A DNA stretch of 64,000 nucleotides, from positions 1,671,001 through 1,735,000 of the forward strand of contig NZ_CP104205.1 of assembly GCF_025244665.1 (NCBI RefSeq), given 5' to 3'. This DNA is from Maribacter litopenaei (GTDB lineage: Bacteria > Bacteroidota > Bacteroidia > Flavobacteriales > Flavobacteriaceae). Position numbers and translations under genes: made by a program. The notes beneath the pieces are model-generated. The model worked only from the letters and a program-made list of their open reading frames with translations, was not told the DNA's origin and ran no database searches. Positions 11,183 through 21,250 of this stretch are shown here, in pieces; the stretch's first letter is position 1; the number at the start of each line of letters is the position of its first letter.

Positions 11183-11566
11183 TTATCGAGCAAGTATTGA
11201 TTCAATACTGGCTTTATCTGGACAATTTTTTACCCAAGCTTCCAGTTTTCTTTCTTTTTGGTCCCCTTCGATAAAATAGGTTTTGCAGGGACTGCTCTTT
11301 GTGTCACTTTCGGAAAAGTCTACCTCTCCATTAGTAAGGAGAAAAGCTATATCTAGGGAATCTAATTCCTTTTCAGCTAATAGACTTTGTACTTTATTTG
11401 AATAATAAAGTGGTTTTGATCTTATGTCCTTTAAGGTTCTACAGTTTGGGAAATAGCAAAAGCTTACCCCGGTTTCATCGGACTTTTTTCTTAGAAACAT
11501 GGCCAAAAAGATAATTCCAATGGCAAAGCCTCCCAAATAAAATCCCAAACGCTTTAAAAAAGTCAT
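11183..11566 (-). CDS. Small single-pass membrane protein, DUF4258-like
   Basis: This 127-residue protein has one N-terminal membrane helix (FYLGGFAIGIIFLAMFL) followed by a small soluble domain with DFSESDTKSSPCKTYFIEGD and three or four cysteines. The pattern resembles flavobacterial proteins assigned to DUF4258; the assignment is from memory. It abuts the end of the proline dehydrogenase gene, convergent. Confidence 0.6.
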   Translation of the reverse strand: MTFLKRLGFYLGGFAIGIIFLAMFLRKKSDETGVSFCYFPNCRTLKDIRSKPLYYSNKVQSLLAEKELDSLDIAFLLTNGEVDFSESDTKSSPCKTYFIEGDQKERKLEAWVKNCPDKASIESILAR

Positions 11567-11636
11567 GGTTGTAGATAAAATGTAGAGCGTAAAATTATAG
11601 GATTATTACGGATGCTGAAAGTAAGTTCCTGAAATT

Positions 11637-12836
11637 CTAAAATATTAGAAAGTTGATGTCACTGTAAGATAGGTCAAACCAATCCCCGACCGACTTATTG
11701 GTAAGGATTCCATGGTACATATAGAGTCCGTTCCGTAACCCCTTATCAAATCGGAGAGAATTTTCCAACCCCCCATCTTCGCCTATTTTTAACAAATACG
11801 GGGTGAAAATATTGCTGATGGATACAGAAGCGGTTTTCGGATATCGTGAGGGAATATTGGGAACACCATAATGCAAAACCCCACATTTTTCTATAGTAGG
11901 CTTATGATGATTGGTAATCTCGCTAGTTTCAAAACACCCGCCCGTATCAATACTAACATCTATGATAACCGCACCTTTCTTCATATGTTCTACCATAGTC
12001 CTTGTTACTATGACAGGCGACCTTCCTTTGCCGCGAGTGGCTCCAATGGCCACATCACAGCGTTTTAACGACTTTAGTAAATTTTTGGGTTGTATTGTTG
12101 ACGTATACACTGTCTGTTTCAAGTTGGTCTGTATATTTCTTAGCCTAGTGATGGAATTGTCGAAAATTTTCACGTTGGCACCCAGCCCAATAGCAGACCT
12201 TGCCGCATATTCGCCAACGGTTCCCGCGCCAATAATCACCACTTCGGCAGGCGGTACACCACTAATATTACCAAACATAAGACCATTTCCCCTATTTGTC
12301 GCGGCCATGAGTTCAGCTGCAATTAGTACGGAAGCGGTTCCGGCAATTTCGCTCAGGGATCTTACGGCAGGGTACTTTCCATCCTCATCACGAATATATT
12401 CAAAGGCGATAGCGGTAATTCTTTTTTTGGCCAACTCCTCAAAGTATCCTTTGTTCTGTGTTTTTATTTGTAAGGCCGAAATTACCGTGGTCTGAGGGTG
12501 AATTAACCCAATTTCCGATAGGGTAGGAGGCTCTACTTTAAGTAGCAAGGGACAGGAAAATACTTTTTTTGTATCCTTTGTTATTTCACCTCCCGCATTT
12601 ATATAGTCGGTATCGGAGAAATTTGCCCCTTCACCGGCTCCCGATTCCAATAGTACCCTATGACCATTGGAGGTTATTGCATTTACCGCATCAGGAGTAA
12701 GGCAAATCCGTTTTTCCTGATACTGATTTTCTTTAGGAATACCGATAAAGAGTTCCCCTTTCTGCCTTAAGACTTCAAGGGTTTCCTCCTGTGGAATCAA
12801 TTGGTGTTTGCTAAATGGGGAGCTTGGTTGGTTCAT
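11637..12836 (-). CDS. ald: Alanine dehydrogenase
   Basis: This enzyme interconverts L-alanine and pyruvate with NAD. The N-terminal domain has the signature GIPKENQYQEKRICLTPDAV. The nucleotide-binding domain has PAEVVIIGAGTVGEYAARSAIGLGA and IGATRGKGRSPVIVTRTMVEHMKKGAVIIDVSID. Its 399 residues are slightly longer than the classical enzyme, with an N-terminal extension common in flavobacteria. Pyridine nucleotide transhydrogenase alpha is the close alternative, but the length and single domain favour Ald. Confidence 0.88.
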   Translation of the reverse strand: MNQPSSPFSKHQLIPQEETLEVLRQKGELFIGIPKENQYQEKRICLTPDAVNAITSNGHRVLLESGAGEGANFSDTDYINAGGEITKDTKKVFSCPLLLKVEPPTLSEIGLIHPQTTVISALQIKTQNKGYFEELAKKRITAIAFEYIRDEDGKYPAVRSLSEIAGTASVLIAAELMAATNRGNGLMFGNISGVPPAEVVIIGAGTVGEYAARSAIGLGANVKIFDNSITRLRNIQTNLKQTVYTSTIQPKNLLKSLKRCDVAIGATRGKGRSPVIVTRTMVEHMKKGAVIIDVSIDTGGCFETSEITNHHKPTIEKCGVLHYGVPNIPSRYPKTASVSISNIFTPYLLKIGEDGGLENSLRFDKGLRNGLYMYHGILTNKSVGDWFDLSYSDINFLIF

Positions 12837-12928
12837 ACGAGGTATTCTAAAATAGGAATTTAATCCTCAACCAAATATATGATTTTTAGATAAAAGTTAT
12901 TTTCAAGATTAATGAGATAACCTATTAG

Positions 12929-13594
12929 TTAAAATTTGAAATTAAACCAGTTTTGAAGTTTGTCCTGGAACACTTTAAGCCCCTGCTCAATATTATCCGT
13001 GGAGAGTTTTCTGTCTATTTCTTCGGAAAGGGATTTTTGTTTCAATTCATCTGATAGTTCCTCTTTCTCATTTTGTGAAATTGATGAATATCCATCAGAA
13101 ATATCTTTATCCTTTAATTCTTGAAGTTCGGCCTCCATGGCTTCCAGATCAATACCATGAACATATTTGTCATATAATTTTACCCGAATAAAGTAAACAA
13201 ATGGAATTATAATCATACAAATTGGGAGAAGCCATAATAAATTTGCAGTATCAACAGTATCATCATTTACAAAGACTACTTCAAAGATTTGAAAAGCATA
13301 CATTGCAATTGGAATCAAAATAATATGATACCACCAATTTTTTGACGTCAAAAACCGTAATATAAGTAAGTAAAGTGGAACAATCTTGCTAGTTAGAAAC
13401 CACAAGTAAGTTGAAGCATCCTCGAATCCTCGTGTAGAAATTTCGAAACCAAACACATGCCCAACACCATATTCATCAAGAGGCACATACTCATAAATTT
13501 TATATAAGAAGGGAGAAAGGGCTATAAAAAAAACTAATATTGTTTCTAAATAAATTTTCTTTTTAGCTTTCTTTTTTCTTGTCCTCGATACCAT
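12929..13594 (-). CDS. Membrane protein with charged coiled tail, unknown function
   Basis: This 221-residue protein has a very basic N-terminus (SRTRKKKAKKK), four hydrophobic segments (about residues 16-33, 70-85, 88-106, 118-137) and a C-terminal third that is highly charged and probably helical (LEAMEAELQELKDKD ...). No family was recognised. It stands alone between ald and a small secreted protein gene. Confidence 0.65.
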   Translation of the reverse strand: MVSRTRKKKAKKKIYLETILVFFIALSPFLYKIYEYVPLDEYGVGHVFGFEISTRGFEDASTYLWFLTSKIVPLYLLILRFLTSKNWWYHIILIPIAMYAFQIFEVVFVNDDTVDTANLLWLLPICMIIIPFVYFIRVKLYDKYVHGIDLEAMEAELQELKDKDISDGYSSISQNEKEELSDELKQKSLSEEIDRKLSTDNIEQGLKVFQDKLQNWFNFKF

Positions 13595-13660
13595 TTTTCC
13601 GCTATATTATAATTTGCTAACGAGAAATAGGGATATATAGTATAATTTTATGCAATAAAA

Positions 13661-13682
13661 AAGGGTGGAAATTCCACCCTTT
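13661..13682 (-). terminator. Terminator of the small secreted-protein gene
   Basis: On the minus strand AAGGGTGGAA and TTCCACCCTT form a 10-bp stem with a one-base loop as written (the innermost pairs would open), followed by TTTTATT. It lies 22 bases after the stop of the 44-residue gene. Confidence 0.7.
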
Positions 13683-13703
13683 AAAAGTTAAAGAAGAAAT
13701 TAG

Positions 13704-13838
13704 TTAAATCTTCTTTGTAAGTTTTCTTTTCTCAATTCCCAATTGTTGATCATTATCAACAGTTATAATTGGTGCGGCCATGGCGAATAAAAAAATACCT
13801 AAGGCCAAAGAAGCCAAAAAAGTTCTTTTGTTTTTCAT
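13704..13838 (-). CDS. Very small secreted or membrane-anchored protein (44 aa)
   Basis: This is a short reading frame: MKNKRTFLASLALGIFLFAM, then APIITVDND and a lysine-rich end. The first 22 residues are a clean signal peptide or membrane anchor. It has its own terminator on the same strand. Similar tiny genes occur in flavobacteria, in my recollection, but the role is unknown. Confidence 0.6.
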   Translation of the reverse strand: MKNKRTFLASLALGIFLFAMAAPIITVDNDQQLGIEKRKLTKKI

Positions 13839-14004
13839 TTTCACTAGGGGTTTTTTTAGTTAGTACTCTATGTTCTAGTACAAACGTAAGAAATAATGGA
13901 CAAAAAAAATGCATTTAAACGTTAAAATTGTGTATTTGAACGTAAAAAATGTGCATTTCATCGATTTGAAAGCATTTCATCGAAAAATTACAATAAAAAC
14001 CTTA

Positions 14005-14466
14005 CTAAAACGATGTGGTTAATTCTGAAAAATGAAGGTAATCCTGAAGCGAATTTTTTAAAATGTTGATATCCTTCGGTTGAAGCATCCGAATTTCAAT
14101 TTTTAACTCGATAATATCGGCTGGTAGTAATGATTGGATTTTTTCAGGCCATTCCATAAAAATATAGCCATCGGTGTTGAAATAGTCTTCCAATCCAAAA
14201 TCCAAGGCTTCCATTTCGTCCCTTAGCCTATAAAAATCAAAATGATAAGCTATTAGATTTCCATTGGTATCTTCATATTCATTGACCAGTCCAAAAGTGG
14301 GGCTATTTACTTCATCCACGCTTCCCAATTCCTGCACTAATGCTTTTATCAAAGTAGTTTTACCGGCGCCCATAGGTGCGTAAAAGGCATATTTAGTATT
14401 TGGGAATTCTGTTAAAATTGTTTTTGCAACTTTTTGAAGCTCATGTTCCTTATAAACCAATTCCAT
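14005..14466 (-). CDS. tsaE: tRNA threonylcarbamoyladenosine biosynthesis ATPase TsaE
   Basis: TsaE is the ATPase partner of TsaB/TsaD in making t6A37 on ANN-decoding tRNAs. The Walker A motif APMGAGKTT is at residues 30-38. SPTFGLVNEY and the HFDFYRL motif follow, then EWPEKI. The 153-residue length fits. It lies five bases downstream of the porX stop on the same strand. Confidence 0.93.
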   Translation of the reverse strand: MELVYKEHELQKVAKTILTEFPNTKYAFYAPMGAGKTTLIKALVQELGSVDEVNSPTFGLVNEYEDTNGNLIAYHFDFYRLRDEMEALDFGLEDYFNTDGYIFMEWPEKIQSLLPADIIELKIEIRMLQPKDINILKNSLQDYLHFSELTTSF

Positions 14467-14471
14467 AAGTA

Positions 14472-16016
14472 CTATTTAGCCTCCAAAACTATAAAAGGGA
14501 CAATCATTTCCTCTAAAGAAACCCCGCCGTGTTGATATGTATTTCTATAATAACTTACGTAATGGTTGTAATTATTGGGGTAGGCAAAGAATAGGTCGTT
14601 TTTAGCAAAAATAAAGGAACTACTTACGTTGATGTTGGGCAGAAAGATTTTACTCGGGTCTTTTGCCGCAAACACATCTTTATCTTCGTAGCTAAGACTT
14701 CGGCCCGTTTTATATCTAAGGTTTAAACTGGTGTCCCTGTCACCTATGACCTTGGAAGGTGATTTTACATTGATGGTCCCATGGTCTGTTGTAATGATTA
14801 GCTTGAAACCCATTGTTTGCGCTTGTTGTATGATTTCCAATAAAGGTGAGTTTTTGAACCAACTCTGTGTTAGGGATCTATAGGCCTTGTCATTGGAGGC
14901 CAATTCCTTTATTACTTCCATTTCCGTTTTTGAGTGGGAGAGCATATCTACAAAATTGTATACAATTACAGTAAGGTCATTTTCTTTTTGGGATCTAAAG
15001 TTCGGGATAGTTGTTTCCCCTGCTTAAGACTACTTATTTTATGGTATTCCCATTTTAAATCAAGCCCAAGGCGCTTTAATTGTGCTTCCGGAAATTTGTC
15101 TTCATAAAGATTTTTGCCTCCATCGTCTGTATCGTTTTTCCACCAATCGGGATATTTTTTTTCCATGTCCAATGGTGTCAATCCGAGAAAAGATCGCATT
15201 TCCGGCATATTGGGTAGCCGTTGGCAAAATGCTGAAATAGGATTTCTCCTTGGTCTTTTTATAGAATGATCCTACCGTATCCTCAAAGGAATACCATTGG
15301 TCATATCGTAGATTGTCGACCACAATCAACAATGTTTTTTCTTCCTTTATTTCAGGGGCAATCCAATTTTTAAACAGGGTATGTGATAGTATTGGGGCAT
15401 CACCTCCGTTGAACCAATCCTGATAATTTTTGTCGATGAACTTTCCAAATTGATTATTGGCCTCCACTTTTTGGGATTCCAATATCTCAAACATACCACT
15501 GTCTTCAATCTGTTCTAACTGTAGCTCCCAGTATATCAATTTTTTGTAAAGTTCTGCCCATTCCTCGTATGAATTGACCATGGACATGTTCATGGCAATT
15601 TTTCGAAATTCTTGCTGATAGCTACTGGTCGTCTTTTCCGAAACGAGTCCGGAATGATCTAAGCTCTTTTTAAGGGAAAGTAGTATTTGATTGGGGTTTA
15701 CAGGTTTTATAAGATAATCTGCAATTTTTGATCCTATGGCTTCTTCCATTATAAATTCTTCCTCACTTTTGGTAATCATAACCACGGGAAGGGAAGAATC
15801 GATAACTTTTATTTCGCTTAATGTTTCCAAACCAGATATACCGGGCATGTTCTCGTCCAGGAATACAATATCCACTCGTGTTTTCTCCAATTCTTCCAAA
15901 GCTTCCTGACCACTTTGGCACGTTATAACGTCATAATTTTTATTTTGAAGGAAAATAATGTGTGGCTTCAATAAATCCACTTCATCATCTACCCGGAGAA
16001 TTTTTATTTTGTTCAT
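14472..16016 (-). CDS. porX: PorX-type response regulator with PglZ domain, two frame breaks
   Basis: This is the response regulator of the type IX secretion system, normally paired with PorY. The receiver domain (residues 1-120) carries VDDE, the phospho-acceptor Asp in DIVFLDENMPG, and the Lys of LIKPVNP. A middle helical region leads to a PglZ/alkaline-phosphatase-like domain with TLLIVVDNLRYDQW, LPTATQYA, TVIVYNFVDML and ITTDHGTI. The frame breaks at 15183-15188 (minus TCTCGG; TCTGG restores AIFSGLTPLDM) and near 14984 (one A missing; repair gives KKKNDLTVIVYNF). Joined length of about 515 residues is normal. It is divergent from the HD gene. Confidence 0.9.
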
Positions 16017-16099
16017 TTAGTTTTTTTAGGACTTTTAATAAGGGTCTTCCAATCTCTAATTAGTTATAAAACATTCTAAATGGTGTAAGTGCATTTGTA

Positions 16100-16107
16100 T
16101 AACTTTG
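16100..16107 (+). promoter_or_regulatory. -7 box TAACTTTG for the HD gene
   Basis: TAACTTTG matches TAnnTTTG and ends 28 bases before the ATG at 16136, in the divergent porX/HD intergenic region. Confidence 0.5.
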
Positions 16108-16135
16108 ATAATCAGAATTAATTTCGTTGCATTAA

Positions 16136-17365
16136 ATGATACCCAACAAACTCACCATATTTAACGATCCAATTTACGGATTTATTAGGATTCCCAGTGA
16201 TTTGATTTTTGACCTAATCGCACATCCATATTTTCAGCGGTTAAGAAGAATATCTCAAATGGGACTTTCATATATGGTATATCCAGGGGCGCACCACACT
16301 AGGTTCCACCATGCACTTGGTAGTATGTACCTCATGCAAAAATCTGTACAGGTATTGCGTTTTAAAGGAGTCGACATTTCAGATGCCGATGAAAAAGGAC
16401 TTTTAGGTGCCATTCTTCTTCATGATATAGGTCATGAATCTTTTTCACATGCTATGGAACATAGTATCGTAAATGGGGTATCCCACGAGCATATATCGTT
16501 GCAATTCATGAAAGAGTTGAATGTTGAGTTCGATGGCCAATTGGAAGTGGCAATTTCTATCTTCACAGGGAAACACCCTAAAAAATTTTTAAATCAATTG
16601 GTTTCAAGTCAGTTGGACATGGATCGATTGGACTATTTAAAGAGAGACAGTTTTTACACGGGGGTATCGGAAGGGAATACTAATGCAGAACGACTCATTA
16701 CCATGTTAAATGTAGTAGATGGAAATCTGGTCGTAGAAGAAAAGGGAATTTATTCGGTGGAGAAATTTTTAATGGCAAGGCGTTTTATGTATTGGCAGGT
16801 ATACCTTCATAAAACTGGGGTGGTAGCAGAACAACTTCTGATCAGTATTTTAAAGCGGGCACGACACTTAATAGGAGAAGGCAAAAGTATAAAAGGTAGC
16901 AAATCGTTGCTTTTTTTTCTTCATAATAGCATTCAATTAGAGAGTTTTGATAATGAAGTTCTTGAGCAGTTCTCAAAGCTTGACGATATCGACATTCTTT
17001 CAGCAGTAAAAGAATGGCAAGAAGAGGACGACAAAGTATTACAGCTTCTATGTAAAATGTTGATCAATAGAAAGCTGTTGCACATAAAGGTAAAGAAGGA
17101 ACCTATTAAACAGGCCAAACTAACCAAAAAGAAGAAAAAGGTAGGGGAGTTGTTGGGTTTAACGACGGAAGATGAAATTTCCTATTTTATATTCACCGGT
17201 GAAATTGAGAACAGGGCATACAATGATACCAGTCAGAACATTAATATTTTGAGGAAAAATGGGAAGATTGTTGATGTAGCGAAACTTTCCGATCATTTGA
17301 ATATAAGTGCACTTTCCAAAACGGTGACCAAATATTATATATGTTACCCTAAAGATGCCGTTTAA
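16136..17365 (+). CDS. HD-domain phosphohydrolase (dNTPase-like)
   Basis: This 409-residue metal-dependent phosphohydrolase resembles deoxynucleotide triphosphohydrolases. It has HTRFHHALGSMYLM, HDIGHESFSHAME (the HD pair) and a later SSQLDMDRLDYLKRDSFYTG. The N-terminal NDPIYGFIRIPSDLIFDLIAHPYFQRLRRI is typical of the bacterial SAMHD1-like group. The substrate is not determinable. The next gene, lpxD, starts within 25 bases. Confidence 0.88.
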   Translation: MIPNKLTIFNDPIYGFIRIPSDLIFDLIAHPYFQRLRRISQMGLSYMVYPGAHHTRFHHALGSMYLMQKSVQVLRFKGVDISDADEKGLLGAILLHDIGHESFSHAMEHSIVNGVSHEHISLQFMKELNVEFDGQLEVAISIFTGKHPKKFLNQLVSSQLDMDRLDYLKRDSFYTGVSEGNTNAERLITMLNVVDGNLVVEEKGIYSVEKFLMARRFMYWQVYLHKTGVVAEQLLISILKRARHLIGEGKSIKGSKSLLFFLHNSIQLESFDNEVLEQFSKLDDIDILSAVKEWQEEDDKVLQLLCKMLINRKLLHIKVKKEPIKQAKLTKKKKKVGELLGLTTEDEISYFIFTGEIENRAYNDTSQNINILRKNGKIVDVAKLSDHLNISALSKTVTKYYICYPKDAV

Positions 17366-17388
17366 CAATTTTTCTTACATTTGTGCCC

Positions 17389-18406
17389 ATGGTGTTTACA
17401 GCAGGTCAAATTGCGGGTATTTTAGAAGGTGAAGTCCATGGAAATCCTGAGATAGCCGTACATAAATTGGCCAAAATTGAAGAGGGTGAAAAAGGTTCTT
17501 TAACCTTTTTGGCAAACCCCAAATACACTTCCCATATTTACAAAACAAAAGCCTCCATTACCATTGTAAACAAGGATTTTATTCCGGACCAAGACTTACA
17601 AACGACGTTGATTAAGGTAGATGATGCCTACAAATCCTTTTCCAAATTATTGGAATATTACAATCAGGTTAAGAACAATAAAATAGGAATAGAAGAACCG
17701 GTTTTTAAATCGGAAACGGCCTCCTTCGGTAATGAATTGTACCTAGGTGCTTTTTCCTATCACGGGAAATAATGTGACCATAGGAAACAATGTCAAAATC
17801 TATCCGAATGTGTACATTGGGGACAATGTGAAAATTGGTGATAATGTTGTTGTTTTTGCCGGTGCCAAAATTTATTCAGAAAGTATTATTGGGAATAATT
17901 GTGTAGTTCACAGTGGAGTTATTATCGGCGCCGATGGTTTTGGATTTACTCCCAATTCCGATGGAGAATTTAGTAAAGTTCCACAAACGGGAAACGTAAT
18001 CTTGGAAGACAATGTGGATGTTGGAGCGGGTACCACAATTGACAGGGCCACATTAGGTTCGACAATTTTAAGAAAAGGCGTAAAGCTTGACAATCAAATA
18101 CAAATAGCACATAACGTAGAAATTGGTGAACATACTGTGATTGCTGCCCAAACCGGAGTAGCAGGTTCTACCAAAATAGGAAAACATTGTATGATTGGCG
18201 GGCAAGTTGGTATCGTGGGTCATATAGTAATTGGCAACAATGTCCGTATACAGGCCCAATCCGGTATTGGAAGAAATGTAAAAGACAATGAAGTCTTACA
18301 GGGATCTCCTGCCCTGAACTATGGGGACTTTAATAAATCCTACGTACACTTTAAAAACTTACCGAAAATAATTAATAGAATCGACAACTTGGAAAATAAG
18401 GATTGA
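17389..18406 (+). CDS. lpxD: UDP-3-O-(3-hydroxyacyl)glucosamine N-acyltransferase, one frame break
   Basis: LpxD performs the third step of lipid A synthesis. An N-terminal uridine-binding domain ([24 protein letters not shown]) precedes a left-handed beta-helix of hexapeptide repeats ([17 protein letters not shown] ...). The catalytic His lies in [15 protein letters not shown]. The frame breaks at 17760-17765, which reads TCACGG with one base extra. I chose ATG 17389 over the in-frame GTG at 17383. It overlaps or abuts lpxC/fabZ. A second paralog lies at 21251. Confidence 0.9.
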
Positions 18407-18408
18407 CG

Positions 18409-19806
18409 ATGAACACAACTGAAAAACAACGTACCATATCCAAAGAGGTTTCCCTCACCGGTGTTGGTTTGCATACTGGCGAGAACGTAACCATTAAATT
18501 TGTTCCCGCTCCTGAGGACCATGGCTATAAATTTAAGCGTGTAGATTTGGAAGGTGAGCCAATAATCGAGGCAGATGCCAATTACGTAGTGAATACGCAA
18601 CGTGGTACAAACCTTGAAAAGAATGGTGTCAAAATACATACCTCAGAACACGTTTTGGCTGCTTTAGTGGGTTTGGAAATTGACAATGTAGTAATAGAAT
18701 TGGACTCACCTGAACCACCCATTATGGATGGTTCCGCCAAGTTTTTTGTTGAAGCTTTGGAAGGTGCAGGAATTGTGGAACAAGAAGCCCTAAGGGAAGA
18801 ATATGTTGTAAAGGATGTACTCAGCTATAAGGATGAAGCCACTGGAAGTGAAATCACAATTATACCAGCGGAGGAATATCAGGTGACTACCATGGTTGAC
18901 TTTGGTACCAAAGTACTAGGAACCCAGAACGCAACATTGGATAAACTTTCCGATTTCAAAGAGGAAATTTCAGCTGCCCGAACCTTTAGTTTTCTACATG
19001 AACTAGAAATGCTTTTGGAAAATGGCCTTATTAAAGGAGGTGATTTAAATAACGCCATAGTATATGTTGATAAGGAGATTTCTGAGGCTACCATGAAAAA
19101 ATTGGAAAAAGCCTTCAATAAGAAAAAACTTTCCGTAAAGCCAAATGGAATATTGGATAACCTAACCTTGCATCAACCTAACGAGGCTGCACGCCATAAG
19201 TTATTGGATGTTGTGGGTGATATTGCTTTGGCAGGCACGAGGATTCGTGGCAAGATTATCGCGAATAAACCAGGGCATTTTGTAAATACGCAATTTGCCA
19301 AAAAGCTTTCAAAGATTATTAAGCTTGAAAAAAGAAACAATGTGCCCAAGTATGATTTGAGTCAACCTCCTTTAATGGATGTTACCCAAATCATGAAGAT
19401 GCTGCCACATAGGCCTCCCTTTTTGTTGGTTGATAGAATATTGGAATTGTCTGATTCCCATGTGGTAGGAGTGAAGAATGTAACTATGAACGAGCCATTC
19501 TTCGTTGGGCATTTTCCAGGAGCACCAGTTATGCCAGGTGTTCTACAAGTGGAGGCCATGGCTCAAACAGGAGGGATATTGGTCCTAAGTACTGTGCCTG
19601 ATCCAGAAAACTACTTGACATTTTTCATGAAAATGGATAATGTAAAGTTTAAGAGACAAGTACTTCCTGGGGACACTCTAATTTTTAAATGTGATTTAAT
19701 TTCACCCATAAGAAGAGGTATCTGTCATATGCAGGCTTATGCATATGCCAATGATAAGCTAGTTTCTGAGGCGGAACTTATGGCGCAAATCGTAAAATCC
19801 AAATAA
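18409..19806 (+). CDS. lpxC/fabZ: Bifunctional UDP-3-O-acyl-GlcNAc deacetylase / 3-hydroxyacyl-ACP dehydratase
   Basis: This is a natural fusion known in Bacteroidota. Residues 1 to about 305 are LpxC, the zinc deacetylase committing to lipid A, with TGVGLHTGE, HTSEHVLAAL and the zinc ligands in DVVGDIAL. Residues from about 320 are FabZ, with MLPHRPPFLLVDRI, the catalytic His in NEPFFVGHFPGAPVMPGVLQVEAMAQ and its Glu. ATG 18409 avoids overlap with the lpxD stop. Confidence 0.95.
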   Translation: MNTTEKQRTISKEVSLTGVGLHTGENVTIKFVPAPEDHGYKFKRVDLEGEPIIEADANYVVNTQRGTNLEKNGVKIHTSEHVLAALVGLEIDNVVIELDSPEPPIMDGSAKFFVEALEGAGIVEQEALREEYVVKDVLSYKDEATGSEITIIPAEEYQVTTMVDFGTKVLGTQNATLDKLSDFKEEISAARTFSFLHELEMLLENGLIKGGDLNNAIVYVDKEISEATMKKLEKAFNKKKLSVKPNGILDNLTLHQPNEAARHKLLDVVGDIALAGTRIRGKIIANKPGHFVNTQFAKKLSKIIKLEKRNNVPKYDLSQPPLMDVTQIMKMLPHRPPFLLVDRILELSDSHVVGVKNVTMNEPFFVGHFPGAPVMPGVLQVEAMAQTGGILVLSTVPDPENYLTFFMKMDNVKFKRQVLPGDTLIFKCDLISPIRRGICHMQAYAYANDKLVSEAELMAQIVKSK

Positions 19807-19816
19807 TCAACGTCTT

Positions 19817-20601
19817 ATGAATCAACCGCTTGCTTATGTACATCCAGGTGCCAAAATTGCGAAGAATGTGGTTATTGAACCCTTCACCACTATACATAAT
19901 AATGTTACCATTGGTGAAGGTACATGGATAGGCTCAAATGTGACCATCATGGAAGGTGCACGTATTGGAAAAAATTGTAATATTTTTCCCGGTGCCGTTA
20001 TTTCAGCACCTCCACAGGATTTAAAGTACAAAGGCGAAGAAACCACCGTAGTCATTGGAAATGGAACCACCATACGTGAGTGTGCCACCATTCATAAGGG
20101 AACTTCAGACCGCATGAAAACGGTAGTTGGAAAGAATTGTTTGATAATGGCCTACTGTCATATCGCCCATGACTGTTTGGTAGGTAACAATTGTATTTTT
20201 TCAAATAATTCCACTTTAGCGGGCCATGTTACCATTGGTGACAATGTTATTCTTGCCGGATTAGTAGCGGTACATCAATTTGTGTCCGTAGGGCAGCATG
20301 CCTTTGTAACAGGAGGTTCATTGGTCAGAAAGGATGTGCCACCTTATGTGAAGGCAGCCAGGGAACCTCTTTCCTATGTGGGCATAAATTCAGTTGGGCT
20401 TAGAAGAAGAGGTTTTGAATCCGATAAGATCCGGGAAATACAGAACATTTATAGAATATTGTATCAGAAAAGTTATAATAATACCCAGGCCGTACAAATA
20501 TTGGAAGCCGAGATGGAAGCGACTCAGAACGTGATGAGATACTTCAATTTATAAGAGATTCACAACGGGGTATCATGAAAGGTTACTTCAGTAATAGTTA
20601 A
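19817..20601 (+). CDS. lpxA: UDP-GlcNAc acyltransferase, 3' frame break
   Basis: LpxA is the first enzyme of lipid A synthesis and adds 3-hydroxyacyl to UDP-GlcNAc. The beta-helix repeats are clear, with the catalytic His in MAYCHIAHDCLVG and the GGSLVRKDVPPYVKAAR segment. The frame breaks near 20526, where ACTCAGAACG replaces an expected ACTCCAGAACG. Repair gives ERDEILQFIRDSQRGIMKGYFSNS up to TAA at 20601, the usual C-terminus. Confidence 0.92.
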
Positions 20602-20607
20602 TTATAT

Positions 20608-20642
20608 TAATTTTGCAACTGCTAAATTTTGACTTAGCAGTT
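20608..20642 (+). promoter_or_regulatory. -7 box and 5'-leader hairpin of efp
   Basis: TAATTTTG (20608-20615) matches TAnnTTTG. Just downstream, AACTGCTAA (20617-20625) and TTAGCAGTT (20634-20642) can form a 9-bp hairpin with an 8-base loop. It would sit at or near the 5' end of the efp message. It has no U-run, so it is not a clear terminator. Confidence 0.45.
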
Positions 20643-20674
20643 CATCATAATCATCATTTTAAGTAAATAATAGA

Positions 20675-21240
20675 ATGGCATCTACATCAGATATTAGAAA
20701 AGGATTGTGCATTAGATACAACAATGACATCTATAAGATTATAGAATTTTTACATGTGAAACCCGGTAAAGGCCCAGCTTTTGTGAGGACCAAATTGAAA
20801 AGTGTTTCCACAGGAAAAGTTCGGACAATACGTTCTCTGCGGGACATAAGATTGAGGACGTTCGTGTGGAAACGCGATCGTATCAGTTTTTGTATGCAGA
20901 AGGGGAGACCTATCATTTTATGAATACGGAGGATTACAACCAAATCACTCCGGCAGAGGGGGCATTGGACGCTCCAGGTCTGCTAAAGGAGGGAGAAGTC
21001 GTAAAAATTATGTTCAATACGGAAGACAGCATGCCGTTATCTGTGGAGATGCCAGCAAGTGTAGTCCTTGAGATAACATATACAGAACCTGGAGTAAAAG
21101 GGAATACGGCAACCAATGCTACCAAACCCGCCAAAGTTGAAACAGGAGCGGAAGTCAATGTTCCTTTGTTCATTAATGAAGGTGATAAGATAAAAATCGA
21201 TACATCAAGCGGTTCTTATATGGAACGGGTAAAAGAATAA
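20675..21240 (+). CDS. efp: Translation elongation factor P, one frame break
   Basis: EF-P rescues ribosomes stalled at polyproline. The KOW-like domain I has [36 protein letters not shown], with the modification-site Lys in PGKGPA. The OB domains follow. The frame breaks at 20821-20824, where GTTCGGACA replaces GTTCTGGACA. Repair gives [30 protein letters not shown]. Joined length of 188 residues is normal. Confidence 0.95.
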
Positions 21241-21250
21241 AACTAGCTTC